Shown: positions 34,049 to 41,479 of the stretch, piece by piece
Layout of the letters: each line of letters begins with the position of its first letter
Numbering within the stretch: the stretch's first letter is position 1
NCBI RefSeq assembly: GCF_018380615.1
Contig: NZ_JAGYVZ010000002.1
Coordinates: 124,001 to 188,000, forward strand
DNA from: Flavobacterium psychroterrae
GTDB lineage: Bacteria > Bacteroidota > Bacteroidia > Flavobacteriales > Flavobacteriaceae
DNA length: 64,000 nt
Reading direction: 5' to 3'
Program-made: the position numbers and the translations under genes
Notes under the pieces: model-generated
What the model was told of the DNA's origin: nothing
Seen by the model: only the letters and a program-made list of their open reading frames with translations
The model's database searches: none

Positions 34049-36895
34049 ATGAAAAAAAATGTATTACTAGCATTAGGTCTTTTGACAATTTCGGGCGTTT
34101 ATGCTCAGGAAAATAAAAAAGAGCAAGACAGCTTAAAAAATAACGAATTATCAGAAGTTACTATAGTAGGATCCAGAAGTAAAAACCGTGTAAAAACCGA
34201 TGTTCCAGTTCCTGTAGATGTTTTTAATATCTCTGAAATTACAAAAGGTTCTCCGCAAACAAGCGTTACTCAGATTTTAAATTATGTTGCGCCATCCTTT
34301 ACAAGTAATGCAACTTCAACCGCAGATGCTACAGATCACGTTGATCCGGCACAATTAAGAGGTTTAGGACCAGATCAGGTTTTGATATTGGTAAACGGAA
34401 AACGAAGACATTCAAGTGCATTAGTTAATATTAACGGATCACCGGGAAGAGGATCTGTAGGAACAGATTTAAATGCGATTCCGTCATTTGCCATCGAAAG
34501 AATCGAAGTTTTACGTGACGGTGCAGCAGCGCAATACGGTTCTGATGCAATTGCAGGAGTTATTAATATTGTATTGAAAAAGAATGCCAATTTTATTTCA
34601 GGAGGAATTCAGTACGGAACCAATTTATCTTCAGGATCAAATAATTTCAAAGGCGGAGCCGATGGACAAACTTTACAAGTAGATCTTAATTACGGAACAT
34701 CATTAGGTAAAGCAGGAAGTTTCCTGAATGTTACCGGAAGCGCCGTAACGAGACAAGCAACAAGCCGTGCAGGAATTAGAAACAATGGTGTTTTTAATGC
34801 TTACAATGCTGTCGAAAACAGAGCTGCTCAAAATGGCGTTGCAATTAATTCATTGTTTAGCAATATTAATAACACACCAAATTCAGCACAAATTATAAGT
34901 TCATTACAGCAATATGCGCCACAGGTGAGTTATTTTACACCGGCACAACAAACTGCAATTTCATCGGCGACAACACTTGCTCAAATGCAAACGGCTTTAA
35001 ATTTTGATGTAACCAATAATGAAATCGCATATAGAGGACAAGAGAGAAGCGATTATAATATGAGTGTTGGTCAGTCAGAACTGGCATCAGGACAATTGTA
35101 TTATAATACAAAATATCCTTTGACCGAAACTACTTCTTTGTACTCTTTTGGAGGAGTTTCCTATAGAAATGGAAAATCGTATGCTTTTAACAGATTGCCA
35201 AACGGGTCCGGAACTTTCACGCAAGTATATGAAAACGGATTCCTGCCGGAAATTCAATCTGATATTTTAGATGCTTCATCTGCGGTAGGAGTTACAACAG
35301 AATTATTTGGTTTTGATACTGATCTTAGTACAAATCTGGGGACAAACTCTTTTCAATATGATGTAAATAATACGATAAATGCGACTTTAGGAACCAATTC
35401 TCCTTCAAGTTTTGATGCTGGTAAAGTTTCGTTTTTGCAAAGTACAACTAATTTAGATTTAAGTAAAATGCTGGATGTTTTAGAAGGATTAAATCTTGCT
35501 TTTGGTGGAGAATTCAGATATGAAAATTATCAGATAAAACAAGGAGAAGAAGCTTCGTACGGATTATATGACACAAATGGAAATGTAGTTCCGGGATTAT
35601 TGCCAAGTACTTCTCCATTAATTGTTACTGATTTTTTCGGAAATAAACGTGGTGCAGGAGCACAAGGTTTTTCAGGATTTCAACCAACAGATGCTAAAGA
35701 AAAAGACAGAAAAAGTGGCGCTGCTTATGTTGATTTAGAATTAAATGCGACTAAAAACTGGCTTTTAAACGGAGCTGTTCGTTATGAGAATTATTCAGAT
35801 TTCGGGAGCACCTTAATTTTTAAACTGGCATCTCTTGTAAAAATAAATGATAATATCAATTGGAGAATTTCGGGACAAACAGGTTTTAGAGCACCATCAT
35901 TACAGCAAAAATATTTTGAAGCAAGTTCGACTCAGTTCATCAACGGATCTCCTTATCAGGTAGGTTATTTTACGAATGATTCGCAAGCGGCAAAAAGTAT
36001 TGGAGTTGAAAATTTAAAACCTGAAAAATCAAAAAGTATCAGTACAGGATTTACATTCAAAATTCCTGAAGCAAATATCACCATTGCAACTGATGCTTAT
36101 TTTACAAGAATCGACGATAGAGTAGTTTTAACCGGACAATATTCAAGACCAACAGATGCGCAAATAAGCGGAGCAACATCGCCGGCACAAGGAGAAGCGT
36201 TGACATTATTTCAACAGGCATTTGATTTAAAAGGAGTAGAGAGAGCTTCGTTCTGGACTAACGGAATCAACTCTGAAACAAAAGGAATTGATGTAGTAAT
36301 ATCTCAAAAATACGATGTTATTCAGGATTTCACTATAAGAAACGATTTTGCTTTAAGTTACAATACAACTAAAAGAGTGGGGGATTTAAATGTTCCGCAA
36401 TCTATTATTGATGCGGGTGGAGATGCTTACAAATATTCATTTTTCCCTGAGTCAAGCCGAATTTATTTAGAAGAAGCGATTCCGAAATTGAAAGCGAATT
36501 TAACGACGACTTTCAATATTAAAAAACTGGATATTTATTTAAGAAACAGTTATTTCGGAGAAGTTACAGATCCGGGAGCAACAGATGTAAATTTAGACGG
36601 ATCATCATCAGTTTACGAACATCCTGTATATAGCGCAAAATTGGTTACTGATTTATCTTTTGGATATCAAATCAACGAAAAGTTCAGACTAACAGTTGGG
36701 TTTAATAATATAGGAGATGTTTATCCGGACAGAAATAATCCTTCAACGCCGGCATTTACAAATACAACGCCAACGTTGTCCCCTGCACCAAGCGTAGATT
36801 TAACAAATGCGAATCAGTTTGCGTATTCAAGAGCGGTTTCACAATTTGGATTAAACGGAAGATTTGGCTTTGCCAGATTAAGTTTCAAATTTTAA
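34049..36895 (+). CDS. TonB-dependent receptor, probably sulfur-responsive
   Basis: The 948-residue receptor has a signal peptide (ending GVYAQ) and a plug domain (about residues 40-180) that starts at ELSEVTIVGSR and includes VDPAQLRGLGPDQVLILVNGKRRHSS and IERIEVLRDGAAAQYGSDAIAGVINIVLKK. A barrel follows, ending RLSFKF. Unlike SusC proteins it has no carboxypeptidase-like N-terminal domain. The substrate is not evident from sequence. Its position behind a Met/Cys leader and attenuator, next to metK and metY, suggests that it imports a sulfur-containing compound and is induced on sulfur amino acid shortage; that is inference. Confidence 0.9.
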   Translation: MKKNVLLALGLLTISGVYAQENKKEQDSLKNNELSEVTIVGSRSKNRVKTDVPVPVDVFNISEITKGSPQTSVTQILNYVAPSFTSNATSTADATDHVDPAQLRGLGPDQVLILVNGKRRHSSALVNINGSPGRGSVGTDLNAIPSFAIERIEVLRDGAAAQYGSDAIAGVINIVLKKNANFISGGIQYGTNLSSGSNNFKGGADGQTLQVDLNYGTSLGKAGSFLNVTGSAVTRQATSRAGIRNNGVFNAYNAVENRAAQNGVAINSLFSNINNTPNSAQIISSLQQYAPQVSYFTPAQQTAISSATTLAQMQTALNFDVTNNEIAYRGQERSDYNMSVGQSELASGQLYYNTKYPLTETTSLYSFGGVSYRNGKSYAFNRLPNGSGTFTQVYENGFLPEIQSDILDASSAVGVTTELFGFDTDLSTNLGTNSFQYDVNNTINATLGTNSPSSFDAGKVSFLQSTTNLDLSKMLDVLEGLNLAFGGEFRYENYQIKQGEEASYGLYDTNGNVVPGLLPSTSPLIVTDFFGNKRGAGAQGFSGFQPTDAKEKDRKSGAAYVDLELNATKNWLLNGAVRYENYSDFGSTLIFKLASLVKINDNINWRISGQTGFRAPSLQQKYFEASSTQFINGSPYQVGYFTNDSQAAKSIGVENLKPEKSKSISTGFTFKIPEANITIATDAYFTRIDDRVVLTGQYSRPTDAQISGATSPAQGEALTLFQQAFDLKGVERASFWTNGINSETKGIDVVISQKYDVIQDFTIRNDFALSYNTTKRVGDLNVPQSIIDAGGDAYKYSFFPESSRIYLEEAIPKLKANLTTTFNIKKLDIYLRNSYFGEVTDPGATDVNLDGSSSVYEHPVYSAKLVTDLSFGYQINEKFRLTVGFNNIGDVYPDRNNPSTPAFTNTTPTLSPAPSVDLTNANQFAYSRAVSQFGLNGRFGFARLSFKF

Positions 36896-36906
36896 AAATA
36901 TAAAAA

Positions 36907-37050
36907 TTGCCCACAGATTAAAACGGATTGAACGGATTTGCACAGATTTTTAATCACTAACCCTTTATAATCTGTGGCAATTTTTTAAGTAGATAGTGAA
37001 AAATAAAAAAATCCGTGTTAACCAGTTCAAACCCGTAAATCCGTGGGCAA
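36907..37050. repeat. TTGCCCAC-type nested inverted repeat
   Basis: TTGCCCAC at 36907-36914 pairs with GTGGGCAA at 37043-37050. Further complementary segments lie inside (ACGGATTGAACGGATTT against ATCCGTG and GTTCAAACCCG). It is a composite palindrome after the receptor gene and may also end its transcript. Confidence 0.7.
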
Positions 37051-37143
37051 AAAAATAAAAACACTTGTGTTTACAAGCAATAAAAACTTTTTAATGTTAA
37101 ATGTCAGTTTTTGATTTGGTAGATCTAAAAATAGTTTCTATAT

Positions 37144-37164
37144 TTACTCTATCAAATTAGTCGA
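37144..37164 (+). promoter_or_regulatory. Possible operator before leader B
   Basis: TTACTCTATC (37144-37153) matches the complement of the GATAGGGTAA element at nine of ten positions. It overlaps AAATTAGTCGA, which resembles AAATTAGTAG before metX (41254-41263) and AAATTAGTAGA before the Rrf2 gene (48294-48304). The stretch follows a weak -7 box (TATATTTA). Confidence 0.35.
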
Positions 37165-37193
37165 GTTTAAAAAAGAGAATTAATTTAAATAAA

Positions 37194-37280
37194 ATGAAAA
37201 TGAAAACAATAGCGAATAATATGAGTATATGTTGTGAGATGATGCAAATGTGCATCCCAAATCGCTGTTGCCAAAAGTGA
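37194..37280 (+). CDS. Leader peptide B, 28 residues, 6 Met and 5 Cys
   Basis: The ORF contains the run MSICCEMMQMC (residues 10-20) and ends NRCCQK. Eleven of 28 residues are Met or Cys, far above chance for an AT-rich genome. The last two codons (CAA AAG) form part of CCAAAAG (37271-37277), which can pair with CTTTTGG (37317-37323) in the left arm of the following terminator. A ribosome stalled on the Met/Cys run would leave that segment free and favour the antiterminator; one that reaches the stop codon would cover it. The downstream genes are a small ORF and metY, a sulfur-incorporating enzyme. Confidence 0.7.
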   Translation: MKMKTIANNMSICCEMMQMCIPNRCCQK

Positions 37281-37311
37281 AAGAGTAAATCTTTGTTATA
37301 GTTAGAACTAT

Positions 37312-37347
37312 AAGCCCTTTTGGTAGCCATCCGAAAGGGCTTTTTTT
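37312..37347 (+). terminator. Attenuator hairpin after leader B
   Basis: The left arm AAGCCCTTTTGG (37312-37323) pairs with CCGAAAGGGCTT (37331-37342), 12 bp with one T-G pair, around a seven-base loop, followed by T7. Its left-arm core CCCTTTTGG is the same as in the attenuator at 40791. Confidence 0.85.
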
Positions 37348-37373
37348 ATTTCCAAACTTTTAAAATTCAAATT

Positions 37374-37562
37374 ATGAAAACATTAAATTCAATTGCAATA
37401 GAGTATTTATTGAGAAATGATTCTCAAAAAAATAGTAATACATCAGACGAGATATCAAGAGAAGTTAATAGAATAAATGCAGAGCAAAATATAAAAAGTC
37501 AAAAATCATTACTTTTTCAAATGTATGATCTTGAAGAAGAAGCAGAAGATTTCTTTGCATAA
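37374..37562 (+). CDS. Small protein with C-terminal SLLF-x-MY motif, upstream of metY
   Basis: This 62-residue protein starts MKTLNSIAIEYLL. The open frame extends upstream to 37320, but that part crosses the attenuator hairpin, so ATG 37374 is chosen. Polar and charged in the middle, it ends SLLFQMYDLEEEAEDFFA. The SLLF-x-MY-x(3)-E pattern is shared with the small gene at 40907, and each stands between a Met/Cys attenuator and a methionine gene. There is no membrane span or signal peptide. I do not recognise the family. It might modulate a neighbouring enzyme; that is speculation. Confidence 0.7.
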   Translation: MKTLNSIAIEYLLRNDSQKNSNTSDEISREVNRINAEQNIKSQKSLLFQMYDLEEEAEDFFA

Positions 37563-37670
37563 ATCATTAATTACAATTTCAAAAATCAATTACAATAACA
37601 GTATCAATTGCAATTTTAAATTTCAATTACACAATATAAAGTATTAACAATATTTAAAAAACTAAGAATC

Positions 37671-38975
37671 ATGAGCACACAAAAATTTGCAACAAACGCA
37701 CTACACGCAGGACACGATGTTACTAAAAACGCAGGAACAAGAGCAGTGCCTATTTACCAGACATCATCATATGTATTTAACGATTCAGATCATGCTGCCA
37801 ATTTATTTGGTCTTGCCGAAGCCGGATTCATCTACACAAGATTAAACAATCCAACAAATGACGTTTTAGAACAGCGTCTTGCCACGCTTGAAGGCGGAAT
37901 TGGAGCAGTTGTCACCGCATCTGGAGCATCTGCAATTTCGACTACTTTCCTGACTTTGCTAAAAGCGGGCGATCATATTGTAGCTTCAAATAGTTTATAC
38001 GGAGGAACTTATAATTTACTAAATGTAACTTTACCTCGTTTAGGAATTACAACCACTTTTGTAGATCCGTCTCAACCGGAAAATTTCACAAAAGCCGCCA
38101 AAGAAAATACAAGAGCCTTTTTTGTAGAATCTTTGGGAAATCCAAAATTAGATGTATTAGACTTAAAAGGAATTTCGGCGGAAGCCAAAAACTTTAAAGT
38201 ACCTTTTATTGTTGACAATACGGTTGCTACTCCTTATTTATTGAATCCAATTCAATACGGAGCAGATATCGTAATTCACTCTTTAACCAAATATATTTCA
38301 GGAAACGGAACTTCTTTAGGAGGCGTTATCATTGATGCAGGAAATTTTGACTGGTCAAACGGAAAATTCCCTGAATTTACAGAACCTTCTGCAGGATATC
38401 ACGGATTGGTATATCATGAAGCTTTAGGAAATGCTGCTTTTATAGCAAAAGCAAGAATCGAAGGGTTGCGTGATTTTGGTGCAGCTTTAAGTCCGTTTAA
38501 TGCTTTTCAAATCATTCAGGGATTAGAAACCTTACCAATTAGAATCCAGAAACACAGCGAAAATGCTTTGGCTTTAGCTTCTTGGTTAGAAAAACAAGAT
38601 GAGGTTGTGTGGGTAAATTATCCTGGATTAAAAACCAATAAATATTATGATTTAGCGCAGCAATATTTACCAAAGGGGCAAAGCGGAGTAGTGACTTTTG
38701 GACTAAAAGGTGGTTTTGATGCTGCTAAAAAAGTGGTTGACCAAACAAAACTATTCTCTCTTTTGGCGAACATTGGTGATACAAAATCGTTAATCATTCA
38801 CCCGGCAAGTACAACCCACCAACAATTATCTGATACAGATCAATTAGAAACAGGCGTTTCAAAAGATTTAGTCCGACTTTCTGTGGGGATTGAAGATATC
38901 GAAGATTTAATAGCTGATTTGCAAGCCGCTTTCGCAAGCGTTACCCAATCGCAATATAGCGTTAATAAAAATTAG
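37671..38975 (+). CDS. metY: O-acetylhomoserine aminocarboxypropyltransferase (sulfhydrylase)
   Basis: The 434-residue PLP enzyme of the Cys/Met metabolism family joins O-acetylhomoserine and sulfide to give homocysteine. The sequence follows MetY closely: KFATNALHAGHD, RAVPIYQTSSYVFNDSDHAANLFGL, TRLNNPTNDVLEQRLATLEGG, the PLP Lys in VIHSLTKYISGNGTSLGG, and IGDTKSLIIHPASTTHQQL. The length of 430 or so favours MetY over the shorter MetB/MetZ. It is the main gene of the unit that starts with leader B, and its substrate is made by MetX encoded 3 kb away. Confidence 0.95.
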   Translation: MSTQKFATNALHAGHDVTKNAGTRAVPIYQTSSYVFNDSDHAANLFGLAEAGFIYTRLNNPTNDVLEQRLATLEGGIGAVVTASGASAISTTFLTLLKAGDHIVASNSLYGGTYNLLNVTLPRLGITTTFVDPSQPENFTKAAKENTRAFFVESLGNPKLDVLDLKGISAEAKNFKVPFIVDNTVATPYLLNPIQYGADIVIHSLTKYISGNGTSLGGVIIDAGNFDWSNGKFPEFTEPSAGYHGLVYHEALGNAAFIAKARIEGLRDFGAALSPFNAFQIIQGLETLPIRIQKHSENALALASWLEKQDEVVWVNYPGLKTNKYYDLAQQYLPKGQSGVVTFGLKGGFDAAKKVVDQTKLFSLLANIGDTKSLIIHPASTTHQQLSDTDQLETGVSKDLVRLSVGIEDIEDLIADLQAAFASVTQSQYSVNKN

Positions 38976-39064
38976 GTTTTTTTGTTTTTTGTTTGAAAAA
39001 TTGCCTTTAGCAGCGTGAGTTCTGCTAGAGGTGATTTTTTATAAAAACACAGCATATATTTTTT

Positions 39065-39177
39065 ACCATATAAGTAAAGTTCATTTCAGTAGAGGCGCAC
39101 AGTTTAGTAGAGACGCACAGTAGTGCATCTAATATAAACGTTCATAACATTAAATGAACTTATATTACTTATATGGT
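39065..39177. repeat. ACCATATAAG...CTTATATGGT dispersed palindrome, copy 1
   Basis: The arms ACCATATAAGTAA and TTACTTATATGGT, with inner AGTTCATTT and AAATGAACT, enclose CGCACAG repeats. A second copy with the same AAATGAACTTATAT segment is at 48867-48932. Confidence 0.8.
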
Positions 39178-39205
39178 TTAATCACCCCCAATAAAATTAA
39201 AAATT

Positions 39206-40294
39206 ATGTCAAAGCTTAAAATAAATATCATCCTTTTTGGAATTGGAAATATCGGAAGTACTTTGATCAATCAAATTATCGAAAGTCAGGAATTTTTTCT
39301 CGAAAGTAGAAACGTCGATTTTCATTTTCCGATTATTACAAATTCAACAGTAGCTTTTTTCGAGAAAGAAGGCGTAGGATATGCCTGGGAAACCAATTTT
39401 CTGGAATTGGCTGTTCCGTTTAAAGTGAAGGATATTATTGAATTTGCCAAAGAAAACGAATTTGAGAACCTCATTGCGGTTGATGCAACGGCAAGTGACG
39501 AACTGATTCATCATTATAATACGTTGATTGAAAACGGATTTAATATTGTAGCGGTCAATAAAAAAGCCAATACATTACCAATCGATTTGTATAAAGAAAT
39601 CAGGTCGAATCTAAAAAAATACGACAAAGAGTTTTTATATGAAACATCAGTAGATACGGGATTTCCAGTATTGCAAACCTTAAGAGATTTGTATTATTCG
39701 GGCGAAAAAATCACGAAAATACGAGGTGTTTTTTCAGATAATCTGAGTTATGTCTTTAATCGATTTGCCAATGAAGAAGCTACTTTTTCTTCTCTTTTAA
39801 AAGATGCAAGTTTACTTGGATTAATGCGTTCGACTTTCAAAGAAGATTTATCAGGAAATGACACAGCAAGAAAATTGCTGATTCTGACGCGAGAAATCGG
39901 GAAGGATTTTGATCTTTCGGATATAAAAATCAATTCATTAATAAAACAAGAACATTTAGAGCAAAACGGCATTCTTAATAAAGAAGCAATTGACAAATAC
40001 TTTAAAATTGCCAAAATTACTCAGAAAGATAATCATGTATTGCGATATGTTGGGGAATTTGATGTAGAGAAAAGCACCTTAGAAGTCAAATTAGTTTCAG
40101 AACCCATTACATCAGCAATTGGACAATTAAAAGGTTCGGATACTATTTTTGAAATCTATACACAATCTTATGCAGATGTTCCAATTGCGATTCAAAGTGC
40201 TTCGGCATGTAAACAAGCCATTTCAAGAGGGATAATAACTGACATTTTGAAAGTAGCTGAAAAAATTAAAAATAAAGAAGCAGTTTGGTTGTAA
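39206..40294 (+). CDS. Homoserine dehydrogenase-like protein with altered active-site motifs
   Basis: This 362-residue protein is homologous to the C-terminal half of the fused enzyme at 42471. The dinucleotide motif FGIGNIGSTL and the Lys in AVNKKANTL are kept. The substrate region is changed: where the fused protein has GYTEPDPREDLCGND (about residues 648-662), this one has GLMRSTFKEDLSGND (about 205-219), losing the Glu and Asp of EPDP. GVFSGTLSYLF is GVFSDNLSYVF and VGAGLP is VDTGFP. It is therefore probably not an ordinary homoserine dehydrogenase. It may act on another substrate or be regulatory. The reading frame is intact and begins after a repeat with no attenuator, in the midst of the metY-metX cluster. 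Confidence 0.8.
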   Translation: MSKLKINIILFGIGNIGSTLINQIIESQEFFLESRNVDFHFPIITNSTVAFFEKEGVGYAWETNFLELAVPFKVKDIIEFAKENEFENLIAVDATASDELIHHYNTLIENGFNIVAVNKKANTLPIDLYKEIRSNLKKYDKEFLYETSVDTGFPVLQTLRDLYYSGEKITKIRGVFSDNLSYVFNRFANEEATFSSLLKDASLLGLMRSTFKEDLSGNDTARKLLILTREIGKDFDLSDIKINSLIKQEHLEQNGILNKEAIDKYFKIAKITQKDNHVLRYVGEFDVEKSTLEVKLVSEPITSAIGQLKGSDTIFEIYTQSYADVPIAIQSASACKQAISRGIITDILKVAEKIKNKEAVWL

Positions 40295-40656
40295 GTGGTT
40301 TGAAATAGTAGTCAGTTGTTCTTTGATATAATGAAACAGAAAAGTTCGTTGTGTAATTTTTTGTAGGTTTTAACGCTCAATTGTTTAATTGTTAATTTTG
40401 TAAGATGTTTTTTAACGTTTAAAATGTGTTTTTTAACGATTTTTATGATTAATGTGTTGAACATCACTTGCATAATTGAAAATATATTCGCACATTTGTA
40501 ATACCTCAAACTGCAAAAACAAAAAACTTAACTTTTTAACATTAGTTATGTTAGCTGAAACAAAAGTTGATACAGCTTTATTTCTTTTTTGATTTTTGAA
40601 AGAAGGATAGATTTAAATATTTCGACAGTTTCGAGAAGCTTATTAAAATAAAACAA
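40295..40656. other. Long upstream region of leader C
   Basis: This AT-rich stretch has no convincing gene. Candidate -7 boxes are TAATTTTG (40393-40400) and CACATTTG (40491-40498, 7/8). A 14-codon ORF at 40548-40592 has no Met/Cys enrichment and no hairpin after it. GATAG and ATTTCGACAG segments near 40612-40632 faintly recall the elements at 33774-33791. Otherwise I see nothing. Confidence 0.35.
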
Positions 40657-40758
40657 ATGCAAGAATTTTTTAAAATAGCAAGTAAATCACAGATGAATAA
40701 ATCCCTACAGATGAACAAGATGTTTAACGTCGCACGTATTTGTGTACGCGTCTGTTGA
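40657..40758 (+). CDS. Leader peptide C, 33 residues, Met/Cys-enriched
   Basis: The ORF has Met at 1, 13, 19 and 22 and ends RICVRVC with Cys29 and Cys33 (an internal start at Met13 is also possible). Three bases after its stop, CTAAAAG (40761-40767) can pair with CTTTTGG (40796-40802, one G-T pair) in the left arm of the terminator 33 bases downstream. A palindrome AAGTTTTTAAAAACTT lies between. The layout repeats that of leader B, and the genes after it are a small ORF related to the one before metY, then the SAM-I riboswitch and metX. Expression is inferred, not shown. Confidence 0.6.
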   Translation: MQEFFKIASKSQMNKSLQMNKMFNVARICVRVC

Positions 40759-40790
40759 TACTAAAAGTATATATAAGTTTTTAAAAACTT

Positions 40791-40827
40791 AAACCCTTTT
40801 GGTATTCACGTCCAAAAGGGTTTTTTT
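40791..40827 (+). terminator. Attenuator hairpin after leader C
   Basis: AAACCCTTTTGG (40791-40802) pairs perfectly with CCAAAAGGGTTT (40812-40823) around a nine-base loop, followed by T-rich sequence. It is the closest relative of the attenuator at 37312. Confidence 0.85.
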
Positions 40828-40906
40828 ATTCCATTTGGTTGCCATAACAAAAAATTAAACAAACAATAAAGATTATAAAACACAAACTAACATAAACTTA
40901 AATATC

Positions 40907-41110
40907 ATGAGCAAATTAAACTACATAACAAAAACTTTTTCTACATTGAAAAACTTAAGAACCAAAAGAAACAATCCGCCACCGCCAACAAATGAATTGG
41001 TACATCCAAGATTTGGTATCACCGAGGCAGATAAAACAGCAGAAAAAAAAGAGCCAAACTCATTATTGTTTTTGATGTATTCAAAAGAAAATGAAACACT
41101 TTTTATCTAA
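40907..41110 (+). CDS. Small protein with C-terminal SLLF-x-MY motif, upstream of metX
   Basis: This 67-residue protein starts MSKLNYITKTFSTLKNLRTK, is basic and proline-rich in the middle (RNNPPPPTNE) and ends PNSLLFLMYSKENETLFI. The last 18 residues align with the end of the small protein before metY (SLLF-x-MY-x(3)-E). The N-terminal halves differ. There is no signal peptide, membrane span or Cys. It stands 80 bases after the attenuator and 190 bases before the SAM-I riboswitch. Function unknown; the duplicated context suggests a role in sulfur amino acid metabolism or its control. Confidence 0.65.
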   Translation: MSKLNYITKTFSTLKNLRTKRNNPPPPTNELVHPRFGITEADKTAEKKEPNSLLFLMYSKENETLFI

Positions 41111-41240
41111 ATCAAAAAGTATCATAAAATAGGGGAATACCTGCTTAATTTTACTGGGCTAATTGTTCGGTAATTTTTTGCGTACAAGAGTTTGTGTTTG
41201 AATTATCTTTAAGGAAATGAGGAATCAGTTTCGATAAAAT

Positions 41241-41271
41241 TTGTTTGTTTAAGAAATTAGTAGTTAATTTG
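41241..41271 (+). promoter_or_regulatory. Promoter of the metX riboswitch unit with operator-like sequence
   Basis: TTG at 41241-41243 and TTAATTTG at 41264-41271 (7/8 match) are 20 bases apart. AAATTAGTAG (41254-41263) lies between them, the same element found before leader B and the Rrf2 gene. Transcription from here would start about 25 bases before the riboswitch. Confidence 0.45.
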
Positions 41272-41300
41272 CACCTTTAAGTTCAAAAACGTATTGAAAT

Positions 41301-41405
41301 GTTATAAAGAAAGGACGAGGGATTAGACCCGATGAATCCTTAGCAACCCTTCGTTAAATCGAAGAAGGTGCTGCATTCTACCACGCCCAAACGTGGAAAG
41401 ATAAC
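41301..41405 (+). promoter_or_regulatory. SAM-I (S-box) riboswitch upstream of metX
   Basis: P1 is GTTAT (41301-41305) with ATAAC (41401-41405). The core is conserved: GAGGGATTAGACCCGATGAA, then CCTTAGCAACCCTTC, a small hairpin, GAAGGTGCTGCATTCTACC, a second hairpin and GTGGAAAGATAAC. It should repress metX and the fused kinase/dehydrogenase when SAM is plentiful. No strong intrinsic terminator is seen between it and the TTG start at 41480, so control may be translational or use a weak structure (CTAG/CTAG at 41417-41434). Confidence 0.9.
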
Positions 41406-41479
41406 AACAAGAATTTTTCTAGTTTCACTCTAGTATTTTCTTTCTAATATTTCCACATACAAATCAATAATAAAAAGAT

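Noticed and set aside
37320..37373. N-terminal extension of the small protein before metY
   Set aside because: The extra codons cover the right arm of the attenuator and its T-run; ATG 37374 gives a normal start.
40548..40592. 14-residue ORF upstream of leader C
   Set aside because: It has no Met/Cys enrichment, and no hairpin terminator follows it before leader C.
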